A DNA stretch of 64,000 nt from Peribacillus frigoritolerans (GCA_030562215.1 JAUPFL010000001.1:2034501-2098500); one strand, 5' to 3'. Positions 40,723-51,144 are shown, counted from the first letter of the stretch. Notes: generated by a model from the sequence alone, not told the origin. Numbers and translations are program-made.

Positions 40723-41535
40723 ATGAAAAAGGTCAATATCGCTTTGGCACAACTCAGTTGTGAAGAAGGGAGAGTTGAGAACAATCTCACCCGTTTGGAT
40801 AATGTCATTGATGAATATGGGCATTCCCATGACCTCATTGTGTTTCCTGAGACATTTATAACGGGATTTCTTTCATCGAAGGTTTGCCGTACTTTAGCCG
40901 AGCCATTAAATGGACCAATTGTTAAGCATTTAGAACGTCAAGCGAAGAAATCTAATACCTCAATCGTTGTTGGTTTATACGAAAAGGAGGGAGAAAACCT
41001 ATATAACACAACAGTTTTGGTTGGACCGACAGGATTATTGCTTTCTTACCGTAAAACCCATTTATGGGCAGGCGAATCTTCAGCCGTTGAAGCCGGAAAT
41101 TATTACCGGAGCTGCAGCTGGCAAGGAACAAAAATCGGACTGCTCATTTGCTACGATATAGAATTTCCAGAAACGGCACGTGCAGTTGCCGGTATGGGAA
41201 CAGAGCTATTGGTGTTGACAGATGGGAATTGGGATGGTCCGGTACACCGCCTTGCCATTAAAGCCAGAGCTCAAGAGAATCAAATGTTTGTCGCTATGGC
41301 AAATCGAGTTGGACAGCTAGAGGAAACTGCGTTTTGTGGAGAGAGCGTTATTGTTGATCCATATGGAAGGGTAATTGCTGAAGCGGGACGTGAAGAAGAA
41401 GTATTATCAGCATCCATTGACTTGTCGCTTGTTCATGAAAGCAGACAACATTATAACTATTTGAAAGAGCGCAGGGTGCCATTTAATATACCTTCAAAGG
41501 AGATTGGAAAGGGAATTCGGGAAATTAAAATCTAA
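40723..41535 (+). CDS. Nitrilase-superfamily amidase 2
   Basis: A complete 270-residue carbon-nitrogen hydrolase with triad E43 (FPETF), K111 (YRKTHLW) and C143 (ICYDIEFPE). Closest in character to the carbon-nitrogen hydrolases of the ramified amidase branches; no GAT domain. RBS GGGAGG. It stands behind a sigma-54-like element and ahead of an APC permease. With two other amidases of the family in the island, each probably cuts a different amide or carbamoyl intermediate. Confidence 0.9.
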   Translation: MKKVNIALAQLSCEEGRVENNLTRLDNVIDEYGHSHDLIVFPETFITGFLSSKVCRTLAEPLNGPIVKHLERQAKKSNTSIVVGLYEKEGENLYNTTVLVGPTGLLLSYRKTHLWAGESSAVEAGNYYRSCSWQGTKIGLLICYDIEFPETARAVAGMGTELLVLTDGNWDGPVHRLAIKARAQENQMFVAMANRVGQLEETAFCGESVIVDPYGRVIAEAGREEEVLSASIDLSLVHESRQHYNYLKERRVPFNIPSKEIGKGIREIKI

Positions 41536-41901
41536 TAATTCGAATCGTCCTTCTTAGGGCTATAAGGAAAATGTGCAATATGCATGAATCGCATCTTAAA
41601 TAATCGCGGGATTTGCGTGTCATACCAGATACAATTTATCGATGACGCCATTCCGGCACGTAGCTTTTTTCGAACCTTATTCGTATGAACCAGATACATG
41701 GTGAGACATCTTCGTAGCCAACGACTATTATGCAATCATAATTAATTGATGCAATATTGCATAAAACTAGTAATCCATTAAATAGTCCGTATATTTTAAT
41801 TATTAGGAATAACCGATAATTAAGCCGCTAAATAATCAATCTCCGCTTGGTATGGTATTTGCATATAAGTTAATTAATCACGAATAAGGGTGGAGTGATA
41901 C
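41536..41901. other. Intergenic region before the APC permease
   Basis: No supported gene. It holds the perfect palindrome ATGCAATATTGCAT (41749-41762) and a related TTATGCAATCATAA about 20 bp upstream, both candidate operator sites. Confidence 0.45.
41749..41762 (+). promoter_or_regulatory. 14-bp perfect palindrome, candidate operator
   Basis: ATGCAATATTGCAT, 140 bp before the APC permease. No partner regulator can be assigned. Confidence 0.4.
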
Positions 41902-43256
41902 ATGGAGAATGCAAAATTAAGACGTTCGTTAACAGTTTTTCCTTTAGTGCTATTTGGATTGGCTTATATGGCACCTACAACAGTTTTTTCTACTTATGGG
42001 GTTGTTGCGGAAATAACGAAAGGGATGGTACCTGCTGCTTATATCATAGCTTTGGTTGGTATGTTGTTTACAGCCTATAGTTATGGTCAAATGGTCAAGG
42101 CCTACCCTGTTGCCGGTTCCGCATATACATTTACTCAAAAGGCCCTTAATCCTCACCTTGGATTCTTAGTGGGCTGGGTCATCCTATTGGACTATTTATT
42201 CTTGCCAATGATCAATGGATTATTGATAGCCATTTACTTAAACGCATATTTTCCATCCGTTCCTTTTTCCGTCTGGTTAATTGCCTTTGTTCTTTTAATC
42301 ACTGCTGTAAATATAATTGGAGTGAAAATAGCAACAAAAATAAATCTATTATTAGTTGCCTTTCAATTCTTAATAATAGTCATATTTGCATTCCTCTCGA
42401 TTAAAGGGCTACTAAACGGAATGGGTTCAGGAACATTATTCATGAGTTCTCCATTCGTTAATGGCGATATACCGCTATCTTTAGTATTAGCAGGATCTTC
42501 TGTTTTATGTTTATCTTTTTTAGGATTTGATGCAGTTACCACATTCTCGGAAGAGACCATTAATCCGAAAAAATAATACCAAAGGCCATTTTCCTCGTCG
42601 CATTAATAGGAGGAGGTCTGTTTGTCACCATCTCATACATCAGTCACCTTGTTTACCCGAATTTCCAAGCTTTTAAAGATCCAGATTCCGCTTCCTTGGA
42701 AATTGCTATGTACATCGGGGGTAATTTATTTCAATCTATTTTTCTAGCAGGATACATTACCGGGGGACTGGCATCTGGTTTATCAGCTCATGCAAGTGTT
42801 TCGCGGCTTTTGTATGCGATGGGGAGAGATGGAGTCCTTCCAAAGAAAATATTTGGTCATATTCACCCAAAATTTCAAACTCCAACACACAACATCATCT
42901 TGGTGGGTATTTTTGCTTTATCTGCTTTATTTGTTGATTTAGTGACAGCATCATCCTTTATTAACTTTGGGGCGCTTGTTGCATTTACATTTGTCAATCT
43001 TTCTGTTATTTCCCATTATTTTATTAGAGAAAAACAGCGAAGCGGAATTGACACATTAAAATACCTAATATTGCCGCTGATTGGTACGAGTTTCACAATT
43101 TGGTTATGGACCAGTCTTGATTCAAAGGCACTCTTACTCGGACTGGGATGGCTCGGAATTGGTGTCATCATGCTGCTTTCAAATACGAAAATGTTTAGTA
43201 AGCGGCCGCCAGAGCTTTCTATTGATAGTGCGATTGAAAAAGAAATTCAAGCATAA
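41902..43256 (+). CDS. APC family amino acid/amine permease (frameshifted)
   Basis: About 451 residues, twelve membrane helices. FPLVLFGLAYMAPTTVFSTYG is the opening helix of the PuuP/YcaM-like subgroup; VAGSAYTFTQKALNPHLGFL and SFLGFDAVTTFSEETINPKK follow. The frame ends early at 42576 within an A6 run after NPKK and resumes as IPKAIFLVALIGGG, so one base is missing. RBS GGTGGAG. It imports an amine or amino acid and is followed 27 bp later by the amidohydrolase gene, suggesting one transcript with 43284 and 44942. Confidence 0.9.
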
Positions 43257-43283
43257 AAGCTATATTCATCAAGGAGGATAAAA

Positions 43284-44908
43284 ATGGTAAGTGCAGACGT
43301 CATTCTTTCTGGTCAACATGTTTTTACTGGGTTACAAGATGAGCCAATAAAAGCAGCTATCGCCATTAAAGATAATAAAATTATTAAAATCGGTTCTAAA
43401 GAAGATATAATGTCATTCATTGGGGAACAAACAAAAGTGTATGACATCGAAGAGGGACTGATTATTCCGGGATTTCATGATTTTCATATGCACATTATGA
43501 TGGGAAGCATTTTACAGAAGGATAGTGCCAAATTATTTGATGCAGATTCAGAAGAAGATGCAGCCAAAATCGTAGCTGAATTTGCAGCAACGAGACCAAA
43601 TGATGAGTGGATATTTGGTGTTGGTTGGGATCATACCAATTGGAAGAACAAAGTGCTGCCACATAGAACAACACTAGATAAATATATTTGTGATCGTCCT
43701 GTTTTATTATTCAATGCAGAAGTGCATTACGCATGGATCAATAGTAAAGCTATGGAAATGATTCAATTAACGAAGGATACCCCAGATCCGGAATATGGAG
43801 AAATTGGGAAAGATGAAAATGGGGAACTGACAGGCCTTCTATTTGAACAGGCAATTGGGTATGCATCAGAACATGCATACAAATTACCGAAAGAAAAACG
43901 TGTAAACCTATTCCAAGGTTTTCTTAATGAAACAAAAAGGTTGGGAATCACATCCGTTAATGACTTATACGGAGCTAAAATTGCCCCGAATCCATTAGAC
44001 GATCTTGAAATTTTTAAGGAATTTGAGAGAGAAGGATTACTAACAACCAGAATTCACTTTTCGCCGGAGTTAAAAATGGATTTAGCTGCCGCCAAGGAAT
44101 TACAAAAAATTATCAGTCAGACAAGCTCACTTTTTCTGGATTAAAACAATTTATAGATGGTGTTGTGACAAGTCATACTGCTTTTTTATTGGATCATTAC
44201 AAAGACCGTCCTGAAACAAAAGGCGGAACCACTTATCCATCTGAAACAATTAAACAATTAGTTAAACAGGCAGATAAGGAAAAATTTCAAATTCGTTTCC
44301 ATGCTATTGGTAACGGTGCTGTCCGCTTAGCATTGGATGCATTTGAAGAAGCGAGAAACGTAAATGGAGTAAGAGATGCCAGACATGTCATTGAACATGT
44401 GGAGGTATTGCATCCAGACGATGTTCATCGCTTTAAGGAATTAGATGTAATCGCCTCATTTCAACCTAAACATATCGAATTAATGGAAAGTGAGGCATAC
44501 ACAGCCAGAATCAGTGAAAAACAACAACCTCTCTATTATCCAATCAAAACACTAGTGGATACTGGTGCAAAAATTGCCTTTGGTACAGATTTTCCTGTAG
44601 TGCCCTTAAATCCCATGATGGGCATTTACCAGGCAATCACGAGAAAAGATTTAACCGGGAAGGCGTGGCAAGAGTCGGAAGGAGTACCATTGGCACAAGC
44701 GTTAAAATATTACACGGCTACACCGGCATTCGGTTCTTTCAGGGAAAAGGAATTAGGCACATTGGAAGCAGGGAAGATAGCGGATATCGCAGTATTAAAT
44801 AAAAATTTATTCAGCATATCAACAGAGGAAATTCTTGAAACAGAAGTGAAGATGACGATTATGGATGGAAAGATAGTATATGAAAACCAGATCGTCCAAA
44901 CTGTATAA
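43284..44908 (+). CDS. YtcJ-type metal-dependent amidohydrolase (frameshifted)
   Basis: About 541 residues, amidohydrolase superfamily group 3. GFHDFHMHI is the first metal motif; HAIGNGAVRLALDAFE, HVIEHVEVLHPDD and FGTDFPVVPLNP give the later His and Asp ligands; GTLEAGKIADIAVL closes the beta domain. A base is missing at about 44130 (QTSSLFLD against KLTFSGLKQF). RBS AAGGAGG. Family members hydrolyse formamides or other amides. It lies between the permease and a third nitrilase, in the same operon. Confidence 0.9.
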
Positions 44909-44941
44909 GATAATAAATGATAAAAGGTAGGTAGTGAAAAA

Positions 44942-45841
44942 ATGTCAAAAGTAAAAGTTGGTCTTATTCAAATTCATTGCGGGGAATTCATTGAGGAAAA
45001 TATTCAAAAAACGATAGAGAAAATAAAAGAAACAGTAAATAATGGTGCACAAATCGTTTGTTTACAGGAATTATTTTCTTCGCAATATTTTCCGCAAACG
45101 GTGAGTGTGAAAAATTATGAATTAGCTGAAGATGTAGATAGCGGTACATTGGCCGAAATGGGTGAATTAGCAAAGGAATTAGCCATTGTCTTGATTGTAC
45201 CTTTTTACGAAAGAGCAGGTGCCGGGATTTATTTTAATAGTGCAGCTGTATTTGATGCTGATGGGGAATGTTTAGGGATTACAAGAAAAAATCATATTCC
45301 GGATGGCCCCCAGTATCATGAAAAATATTATTTCGTTCCAGGCAATACTGGGTATCCTGTCTATGAAACGGCTTATGGAAAAATAGGAGTTGGGATTTGT
45401 TGGGATGAGTGGTATCCAGAAGTTGCCCGAATTTTGAGCTTACAAGGGGCAGAAATATTATTCTATCCTTCTGCTATTGGTTCAGAACCAGATCATCCCG
45501 AGATATCAACAAGACCATCCTGGGAAAAGGCAATTTCCGCTCATGGCATTTCTAATGGTGTATTTGTTGCTGCGACAAATCGAGTGGGCCAGGAAAAGGA
45601 CATGAATTTTTATGGAGGTACATTCATTAGCGATACATTCGGGAATATTTTAGCTTCACTTGATGATGAAGAAGGAATTATTGTGCAAGAAATTGATTTA
45701 AAAGAAATAGAAGAAACTAGAAAAATCCTGCAATTCTTTAGAGACCGTCGTGTCGATACATACGGCCCTATATTACAAAAAGAAATACTCCCGACTCCAT
45801 CCCCTTCAAAAAAGGGAACAAACAAAGCGCTGTTTAGTTAA
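44942..45841 (+). CDS. Nitrilase-superfamily amidase 3, N-carbamoylputrescine amidase-like
   Basis: A complete 299-residue carbon-nitrogen hydrolase. Triad E43 (LQELFSS), K116 (TRKNHIPDGP) and C153 (GICWDEWYPE). The TRK-H-IPDGPQYHEKYYF and CWDEWYPE motifs are those of N-carbamoylputrescine amidase/beta-ureidopropionase, which release ammonia and carbon dioxide from N-carbamoyl groups. No polyamine genes are nearby, so another carbamoyl or amide compound is likely. Last gene of the permease operon. Confidence 0.88.
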   Translation: MSKVKVGLIQIHCGEFIEENIQKTIEKIKETVNNGAQIVCLQELFSSQYFPQTVSVKNYELAEDVDSGTLAEMGELAKELAIVLIVPFYERAGAGIYFNSAAVFDADGECLGITRKNHIPDGPQYHEKYYFVPGNTGYPVYETAYGKIGVGICWDEWYPEVARILSLQGAEILFYPSAIGSEPDHPEISTRPSWEKAISAHGISNGVFVAATNRVGQEKDMNFYGGTFISDTFGNILASLDDEEGIIVQEIDLKEIEETRKILQFFRDRRVDTYGPILQKEILPTPSPSKKGTNKALFS

Positions 45842-45894
45842 TCATTAAAAGGAATAGACAGACCTTATCATGATTGGGTTTGCCGAAATCATTA

Positions 45895-46012
45895 TTGCCA
45901 AACACTAGCTTTCCGCCGACCGTCTGCCAAGCCTCCTCGCCAAAAAGTGTCTGTGGGGTCCCGGCTAGCCAGTCTTTCGGCAGGAGTGTCGCAAATTTCT
46001 TCAATCTATTCA
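45895..46012 (+). repeat. Dispersed repeat, copy C (diverged)
   Basis: Ordered blocks CACTAGCTTTCCGCCGACCG, CTGTGGGGTCCC, CGGCAGGAGTGTCGCAAAT and TTCTTCAATC parallel copy A at 1577-1703, with many substitutions. Confidence 0.7.
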
Positions 46013-46325
46013 GGGTTTCATCTGAAATGAAAAACCAATTTTCCTATTATGGAAAGTTGGTTTTTACGCTATTCAAATGGTCATTAATGTAACCAGGCAT
46101 TTTATTTCTTGCTTCAGAGAAATAACGGGTGAATTAGCTTTTGATCGGCGCTGTCGCTTAGGAAGCTTTTTCTTTATATGACGGTTAGCAAAGAACAATA
46201 TGGGAAATACTAAGAGAATGAAATTCTTACCGAATTTTCAGAAAAATGCATTGACGGGAAATTACGGTTGTTATATATTATTAATAAGATAAATTTATTG
46301 TTATATAACAGAAGGAGGGATCTAG

Positions 46326-46466
46326 ATGATGAACATTTATGATAAAGCTTATGAAAGTTATTTAAAGATTTGTGAAAGGTATGAAATCGAGTCGATAAAC
46401 ATCGACCATTTCATCAAAAATTTAACTAAAGATCAGTTGGATGAATACAGTAAATTAGCCGTTTAA
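46326..46466 (+). CDS. Small protein, 46 residues, unknown
   Basis: ATG 46326 follows GAAGGAGGG. The product (MMNIYDKAYESYLKICERYE, then IDHFIKNLTKDQLDEYSKLA) is helical and acidic with one Cys, with no membrane segment. A terminator lies 60 bp downstream. It looks like a real but unrecognised small gene on its ribosome site, composition and terminator. Confidence 0.6.
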   Translation: MMNIYDKAYESYLKICERYEIESINIDHFIKNLTKDQLDEYSKLAV

Positions 46467-46528
46467 ACGAAAGGACGTGATTGTAAAAGATGGACCTCCC
46501 GGTTGATGTAGATGTAGAAGCCAGTTAG

Positions 46529-46567
46529 AAACCCCACCAGTTGCTATGGGAACAGGTGGGGTTTTGT
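46529..46567 (+). terminator. Rho-independent terminator
   Basis: AAACCCCACC (46529-46538) and GGTGGGGTTT (46555-46564), then TTGTC. Perfect 10-bp stem. Confidence 0.85.
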
Positions 46568-47030
46568 CATGTGTTTTAAGAGGTTATTTTTTATTAATAG
46601 GATAACTCGGCTTGTTGCACAGATGTGTTTTGGCGATTTATACTCGCGATAGCCCTCTTTATTTGTTGTTAAGTACTTTAATGGCTCGCCAGAAGGAAAA
46701 GGTAACAATCAAAATGTTCAGCGTATTCATGGTCATGTTTGCGAAAGAACCCTTCTTTTGTTCGAGGACGTGTATAGGGTAAAGCCGTTATGATTTCTTT
46801 GTAAAATAGGTAGCTTGTAATTGCTGGTGTTTAATAAGTTCTTCTGCTCTTATAAAATCAAATATCACTTACTATTACATGACTAGTAAAAGAGAAAAGC
46901 TGTGTAAAAACTTTAGTGGGTAAAAATACAAAATTCAGAATTTTCTTGAAAGTGATCCATGCACATGTTAAAATTCATTTCAGGAAAGAGTATTATAAAT
47001 AAGCTGATATTGGAATTTTGGTGAAACTGA

Positions 47031-47055
47031 GTTTCTTAATAAGCAACAAAACCGC
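47031..47055 (-). promoter_or_regulatory. 25-bp motif, site 1
   Basis: On the minus strand it contains GTTGCTTATT followed by AAGAAAC at the fixed spacing; the left GRAAC part is poor. Confidence 0.55.
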
Positions 47056-47222
47056 AATGAAGGACTAAAGAATCCATATAGGAAATAAAGTCTACGGGGA
47101 TTGGAAACATTAAACGATGCCTTCTTGCCTATTACATTAAAACATCAAAAATCAGTACAATGATTGTTATACATATTGACATAACTAATCATTCTTTTTA
47201 TACAGATTTTTGGTAATGGAAA

Positions 47223-47247
47223 GAAACAATGTTGTTTATTAAGGAAC
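47223..47247 (+). promoter_or_regulatory. 25-bp motif, site 2
   Basis: GAAAC-AAT-GTTGTTTATT-AA-GGAAC, 317 bp before the MFS start. Confidence 0.65.
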
Positions 47248-47436
47248 TGCGAGTTGTTGATTAAACATCTTCAGTTTTAATATTCTTCAAATCTATCTAC
47301 AAGGGGTGAGAATGATGAATTGAAATCAAACTATAGAAAATTTGACGGGAAATAATATTTAAAAGAATTAGCTTAAAACACCAATAAAAGTTATGTCGAT
47401 GTAAATCTAATGATTTATTTTTTTGAATGGAAGAAA

Positions 47437-47450
47437 TGTAAGCGCTTGTA
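47437..47450 (+). promoter_or_regulatory. Candidate cre (CcpA) site
   Basis: TGTAAGCGCTTGTA has the AAGCGCTT core of a cre box with two edge mismatches, 114 bp before the MFS start. Confidence 0.45.
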
Positions 47451-47563
47451 TAAAAGTTATCCGTTGGTAATGTCCTGTGTTTTAGACTATAACATCGTAA
47501 CTAGTTTAGAAAAGGCAAAACTTTACATGATAGAGATGAAATCATTCAGGAGGTTTTTGTTTA

Positions 47564-48868
47564 ATGAACAAACAACTGCAGATGAAAAAGAAATCTAAAT
47601 GGAAAGTTCGTTATACTGTCTTATTCGTATTATGGTTATGTTGGCTGTTTTCTTTCCTGGATCGAATGGTTATCACTATTGCATTGCCTTATATTGGTGA
47701 AGATCTTAATTTAACGGCAACAGCTCAAGGATTACTTTTAAGTATTTTCTTTGCGGGGTATGCACTGTTCCAAATTCCGGGCGGGATGTTATCAGATAAA
47801 TTTGGCTTTCGTCGTGTGATGAGCATTGCGATTGTTTGGTGGTCAATGTTCACATCATTGACTGGTTTTATTTTTTCTTATCCACTTATGTTACTTATTC
47901 GATTCGTTTTCGGTTTAGGTGAGGCATGTTTACCAGGTGCTGCTTATAAAGGAATAGCTAATTACTTTCCTAGTAGGCAACGAGGAACAGCTACTGGAAT
48001 CCAGTCAACAGTTAATACTTTAGGACCGGCTATTGCTGCTATAGCTGCTGCAGCAATTATTGGGGCATTTGGATGGCGTACAGTCTTTATCGTAATGGGT
48101 ATTCCGGGCATTATACTCGGTCTGTATATCTGGTTTAAATTCAAAGACAATCCGAAAGATCATCCTAAAATGACGAAAGAAGAGCTTGCAGAATTAGATG
48201 AAGACATTGAGTGTGAAAAATTGAATGAAGAAAAGAACTCAGGAGTTTCCTTTAAGGAGCTATTTAGAAAACCGATTTTATGGCAAATGGCGTTCATTTG
48301 GTTCTTCTTTGATATTACTTTCTGGGGCTTCACTTCTTGGCTTCCATCTTACCTGATAAATGTTAGAGGGCTTTCTTTAATGGATACTGGTATTTTCAGT
48401 GCCTTACCGTATTTAGTAGGTACAGTCTCAATTATCCTTGGTGGGTACTTGTCAGATAAAGTAAAAGGAAAGAGGAAATGGGTGTTCATCCCTAATGCTG
48501 TAATTAGTGGGTTAGCATTATTATTAATGCTTCAAGCTACTTCTACTGCGGTGGTCATTACGTATCAATGTGTTGCAGCATTCTTCATGTTCTTAGCTCA
48601 AGGAGCATTCTGGGGTCTGGTTGTTGACACACTTCCTGCGAAAATAATGGCTGCAGGTTCATCCACTGTTAACTGTTTCGGATCAATTGCAGGATTTATC
48701 TCCCCGTTATTAATGGGTTATATGATTGAGAGCAGCGGTGGTTCTTACAATTCAACTTTCATATTAATGATTGCAGCAATAATTGTAGCAGCAATCATTG
48801 CCCTTACGATTGGCAATAATACCGAAAAAGAAAATTCATTAAATTCAGAAGCAATAGTAGAAGCTTAA
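47564..48868 (+). CDS. MFS transporter, anion:cation symporter type
   Basis: A complete 434-residue carrier: LFVLWLCWLFSFLDRMVITI, GYALFQIPGGMLSDKFGFRR and RFVFGLGEACLPGAAYKGIA are the ACS signatures; a Lys/Glu-rich cytoplasmic loop lies at about residues 200-230. The GluD/ExuT-like group imports sugar acids. RBS AGGAGG. Two copies of the 25-bp motif and a cre-like site precede it. As first gene of the second island it may import an acid sugar or glyoxylate-related acid. Confidence 0.93.
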   Translation: MNKQLQMKKKSKWKVRYTVLFVLWLCWLFSFLDRMVITIALPYIGEDLNLTATAQGLLLSIFFAGYALFQIPGGMLSDKFGFRRVMSIAIVWWSMFTSLTGFIFSYPLMLLIRFVFGLGEACLPGAAYKGIANYFPSRQRGTATGIQSTVNTLGPAIAAIAAAAIIGAFGWRTVFIVMGIPGIILGLYIWFKFKDNPKDHPKMTKEELAELDEDIECEKLNEEKNSGVSFKELFRKPILWQMAFIWFFFDITFWGFTSWLPSYLINVRGLSLMDTGIFSALPYLVGTVSIILGGYLSDKVKGKRKWVFIPNAVISGLALLLMLQATSTAVVITYQCVAAFFMFLAQGAFWGLVVDTLPAKIMAAGSSTVNCFGSIAGFISPLLMGYMIESSGGSYNSTFILMIAAIIVAAIIALTIGNNTEKENSLNSEAIVEA

Positions 48869-48971
48869 GATGAATTGCAAATTTATCAGTAATTAAATGG
48901 GTTCATTTATCTTTGTTGAGAATAGTAATATTGTAAAAATGATGCGAATGTTTTTACATGGTAATAAAAGC

Positions 48972-49021
48972 GGCTGTCAGATAACGAATCCTCGTACATA
49001 GAAATGCAGACGCCTTTTTTA
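48972..49021 (+). terminator. Probable terminator
   Basis: GGC-T-GTC (48972-48978) against GACGCC (49009-49014) with a long loop, then T7; a modest stem. Confidence 0.4.
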
Positions 49022-49086
49022 GAGTAGTGGGTAAGAAAGACGGGGGAAAGTGTTGCAATTTTCAGAAAAGTAATTAGAATTATGAG

Positions 49087-49111
49087 GGAACATCGTTGCT
49101 TATTGGGTAAC
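49087..49111 (+). promoter_or_regulatory. 25-bp motif, site 3
   Basis: GGAAC-ATC-GTTGCTTATT-GG-GTAAC, 57 bp before the aldolase start. Confidence 0.7.
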
Positions 49112-49167
49112 GGAAAGAGTATGAATGAACGAAATAAGTTAAATCATCTTTAAGGGAGTTTGAATGA

Positions 49168-50085
49168 ATGAAAGTAAATTTAAAACCAAACAATGTTAGT
49201 TCATTAACAAAGGTACTTGCAGTAGCTACGCAAAATCAATTTGCTGTCGGTTCGTTTACTCCTAGAGCTACAAAGATGGTAGCTCCTATACTTAGAGCGG
49301 CCCAAGAAAAGAAATCTGCGGTCATTGTCCAAACTTCTGAGAGGGAGCAGGAACGATATGGCATCAATTTAGTGGAATTTAGCCGAGAGTTTTATCGTGT
49401 CATCCGAGAGGAGAATATTACGATCCCTGCTGTGTTACATTTAGATCATACGAAGGATTTCAATGTAATTGCTGAAGCCATCGAAGTTGGTTTTACATCC
49501 GTTATGATTGATGCATCAGAGCAACCATTTAAGAAAAATATTGAGATAACAAAAAAGGTTGTTGAGTATGCACATTCAAGAGGCGTAACTGTTGAAGCTG
49601 AACTAGGCAAGATAGGGACTACCGACTTTATTGAAACCGACGTTGATGAAGAGCTATTTACAGAGCCTAAAGAAGCAAAACAGTTTGTTGAAGAGACATG
49701 TATTGATGCATTAGCGGTTTCTGTCGGAACTTCACATGGGGTTTATCTTGTTAAAAATCCCAAAATTGATATTGAACGTTTAATAGAAATTCGTACATTA
49801 ACATCGGTCCCCTTAGTGTTACATGGCGGTTCCGGCACTCCTTCAGAGATGATTAAAAATGCAATTCAAATTCCTAATGGTGGAATTAGTAAAGTGAATA
49901 TCGCAACAGATTTAGAACATATGATGATAAAAACTCTTAATCGAGAAAAATTATGTTACAGAAAAGAGTGGTCGGAACTTCCAACTGAAACATTAACTTT
50001 AGTCCAAAACGCAGTTCAGAACGTAGTAAAAGAAAAAATTGAAAATTTTTTAATAAGTAGCGATAGCGCTTCTTATTATGTTTAA
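49168..50085 (+). CDS. Class II fructose-bisphosphate aldolase family protein
   Basis: A complete 305-residue zinc aldolase of the FbaA/GatY/KbaY family: VLHLDHTKDF (Zn His and catalytic Asp), AELGKIGTTD, SVGTSHGVYL, LHGGSGTPSE and GGISKVNIATDL (phosphate and Zn sites). The usual substrate is a ketose 1,6-bisphosphate split to DHAP plus an aldehyde. It is a single gene behind a copy of the 25-bp motif, so it belongs to the same regulon as the transketolase and DUF1537 kinase. It may cleave or decarboxylate a C4 phosphate, or feed DHAP onward. Confidence 0.9.
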   Translation: MKVNLKPNNVSSLTKVLAVATQNQFAVGSFTPRATKMVAPILRAAQEKKSAVIVQTSEREQERYGINLVEFSREFYRVIREENITIPAVLHLDHTKDFNVIAEAIEVGFTSVMIDASEQPFKKNIEITKKVVEYAHSRGVTVEAELGKIGTTDFIETDVDEELFTEPKEAKQFVEETCIDALAVSVGTSHGVYLVKNPKIDIERLIEIRTLTSVPLVLHGGSGTPSEMIKNAIQIPNGGISKVNIATDLEHMMIKTLNREKLCYRKEWSELPTETLTLVQNAVQNVVKEKIENFLISSDSASYYV

Positions 50086-50234
50086 GAAGTAATATTATAC
50101 TAACTTTGAACGGGTACCGCCTTATTTTAGACACATAAGATAAACCCTATAACCACATATTAAATAGCTATACAATTTATCGTCGAAGATAACTATTTTT
50201 AGAAGAATTGCTAAGGTAATAGGAGGAAAATAAT

Positions 50235-50765
50235 ATGTCTTTAGAAAGATCTAGTATAGTAACCTTTGCTGGTAAGCCAGTTACGTTGATTGGTAGTGAA
50301 ATTCGTGTTGGTGATAAAGCGCCAAATTTTGAAGTATTAGCAAATGATCTCTCAAAAGTTACACTTGAAGATTCAAAAGGGAAAGTCCGACTTATTTCAT
50401 GTGTTCTCTCTCTTGATACAGGGGTATGTGACGCACAAACACGGAAATTTAACCAATTAGCTAGCAATCTAGGAAATGACGTGGAAGTGTTAACAATTAG
50501 TGTAGATCTTCCATTTGCACAAAAAAGATGGTGTGGAGCAGCAGGAATAGAACAAGCCCAAACCCTTTCAGACCATTTTAAGATGTCATTTGGAACAGCT
50601 TATGGCACATATATAAAGGAACATCGTTTAGAATGCCGTGCAGTATTCGTTGTGGATGAAAAAGATGTCGTACAGTATGTTGAATACGTTCCGGAAATTA
50701 CGGAACATCCGAATTATGAAGCAGCTATAAAAGCAATTAAGTCATTTATAAAAGTTAAAAAGTGA
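50235..50765 (+). CDS. tpx: Thiol peroxidase, Tpx type, with altered active-site loop
   Basis: A 176-residue atypical 2-Cys peroxiredoxin. LDTGVCDAQTRKFN holds the peroxidatic Cys and KRWCGAAG the resolving Cys; GDKAPNFEVLAND and the FVVDEKDVVQYVEYVPEI tail are standard. In most Tpx proteins the residues before the peroxidatic Cys read VPS-x-DT; here they are SCVLSLDT, losing the conserved Pro and gaining a Cys. That could be a real variant or two compensating errors at 50397-50412. It reduces peroxides using thioredoxin. RBS AGGAGG. Confidence 0.93.
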   Translation: MSLERSSIVTFAGKPVTLIGSEIRVGDKAPNFEVLANDLSKVTLEDSKGKVRLISCVLSLDTGVCDAQTRKFNQLASNLGNDVEVLTISVDLPFAQKRWCGAAGIEQAQTLSDHFKMSFGTAYGTYIKEHRLECRAVFVVDEKDVVQYVEYVPEITEHPNYEAAIKAIKSFIKVKK

Positions 50766-50858
50766 CATAAATAAGCAATATACACTATGTTTTAAAGAAC
50801 GCATTACGTATTAAAATCTTGTTTTCTCAGTTTATTATATTCTAATCTCAAAATAAAA

Positions 50859-50892
50859 AGGCTGCCTCACGAAAGGTCAGCCTATTCTTCTA
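50859..50892 (+). terminator. Probable terminator of tpx
   Basis: AGGCTGCC/GGTCAGCCT hairpin followed by TATTCTTCT. Confidence 0.6.
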
Positions 50893-51119
50893 TATGGTTT
50901 TAATAATGGGGTAGTGAGGTGCAAACATTGAGACAAAAAAGTTTTTATTACCTTAAAGGAATAGGCTGATAATAGTAATATTTGATTTTTCTTAATAAGG
51001 TGTCAGTAATATTCTGAATTTTATATTTTTTTGTTGGAAAACTAAATTAGGGGTGATATTATAAAAATGTGAAGAATTTATTAATTATGGAATTAAATGT
51101 TATATTTTTCTCATTAATA

Positions 51120-51144
51120 GAAACAATGTTGCTTATTGAGAAAC
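51120..51144 (+). promoter_or_regulatory. 25-bp motif, site 4
   Basis: GAAAC-AAT-GTTGCTTATT-GA-GAAAC: the best match, 200 bp before the second GntR gene. Confidence 0.7.

Larger units (their letters stand above)
46568..47563. other. 1 kb gene-free regulatory stretch
   Basis: No open frame with a ribosome site. It carries two copies of the 25-bp motif (47031 reverse, 47223 forward) and a cre-like site (47437), all in front of the MFS gene. Confidence 0.5.

Noticed and set aside
41532..41735. 67-codon minus-strand frame, considered as an insertion-sequence remnant
   Set aside because: No transposase motif, no terminal inverted repeats and no ribosome site could be seen.
47410..47598. 62-codon frame overlapping the MFS start
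   Set aside because: It overlaps the cre-like site and ribosome site of the MFS gene and has no initiation signal.
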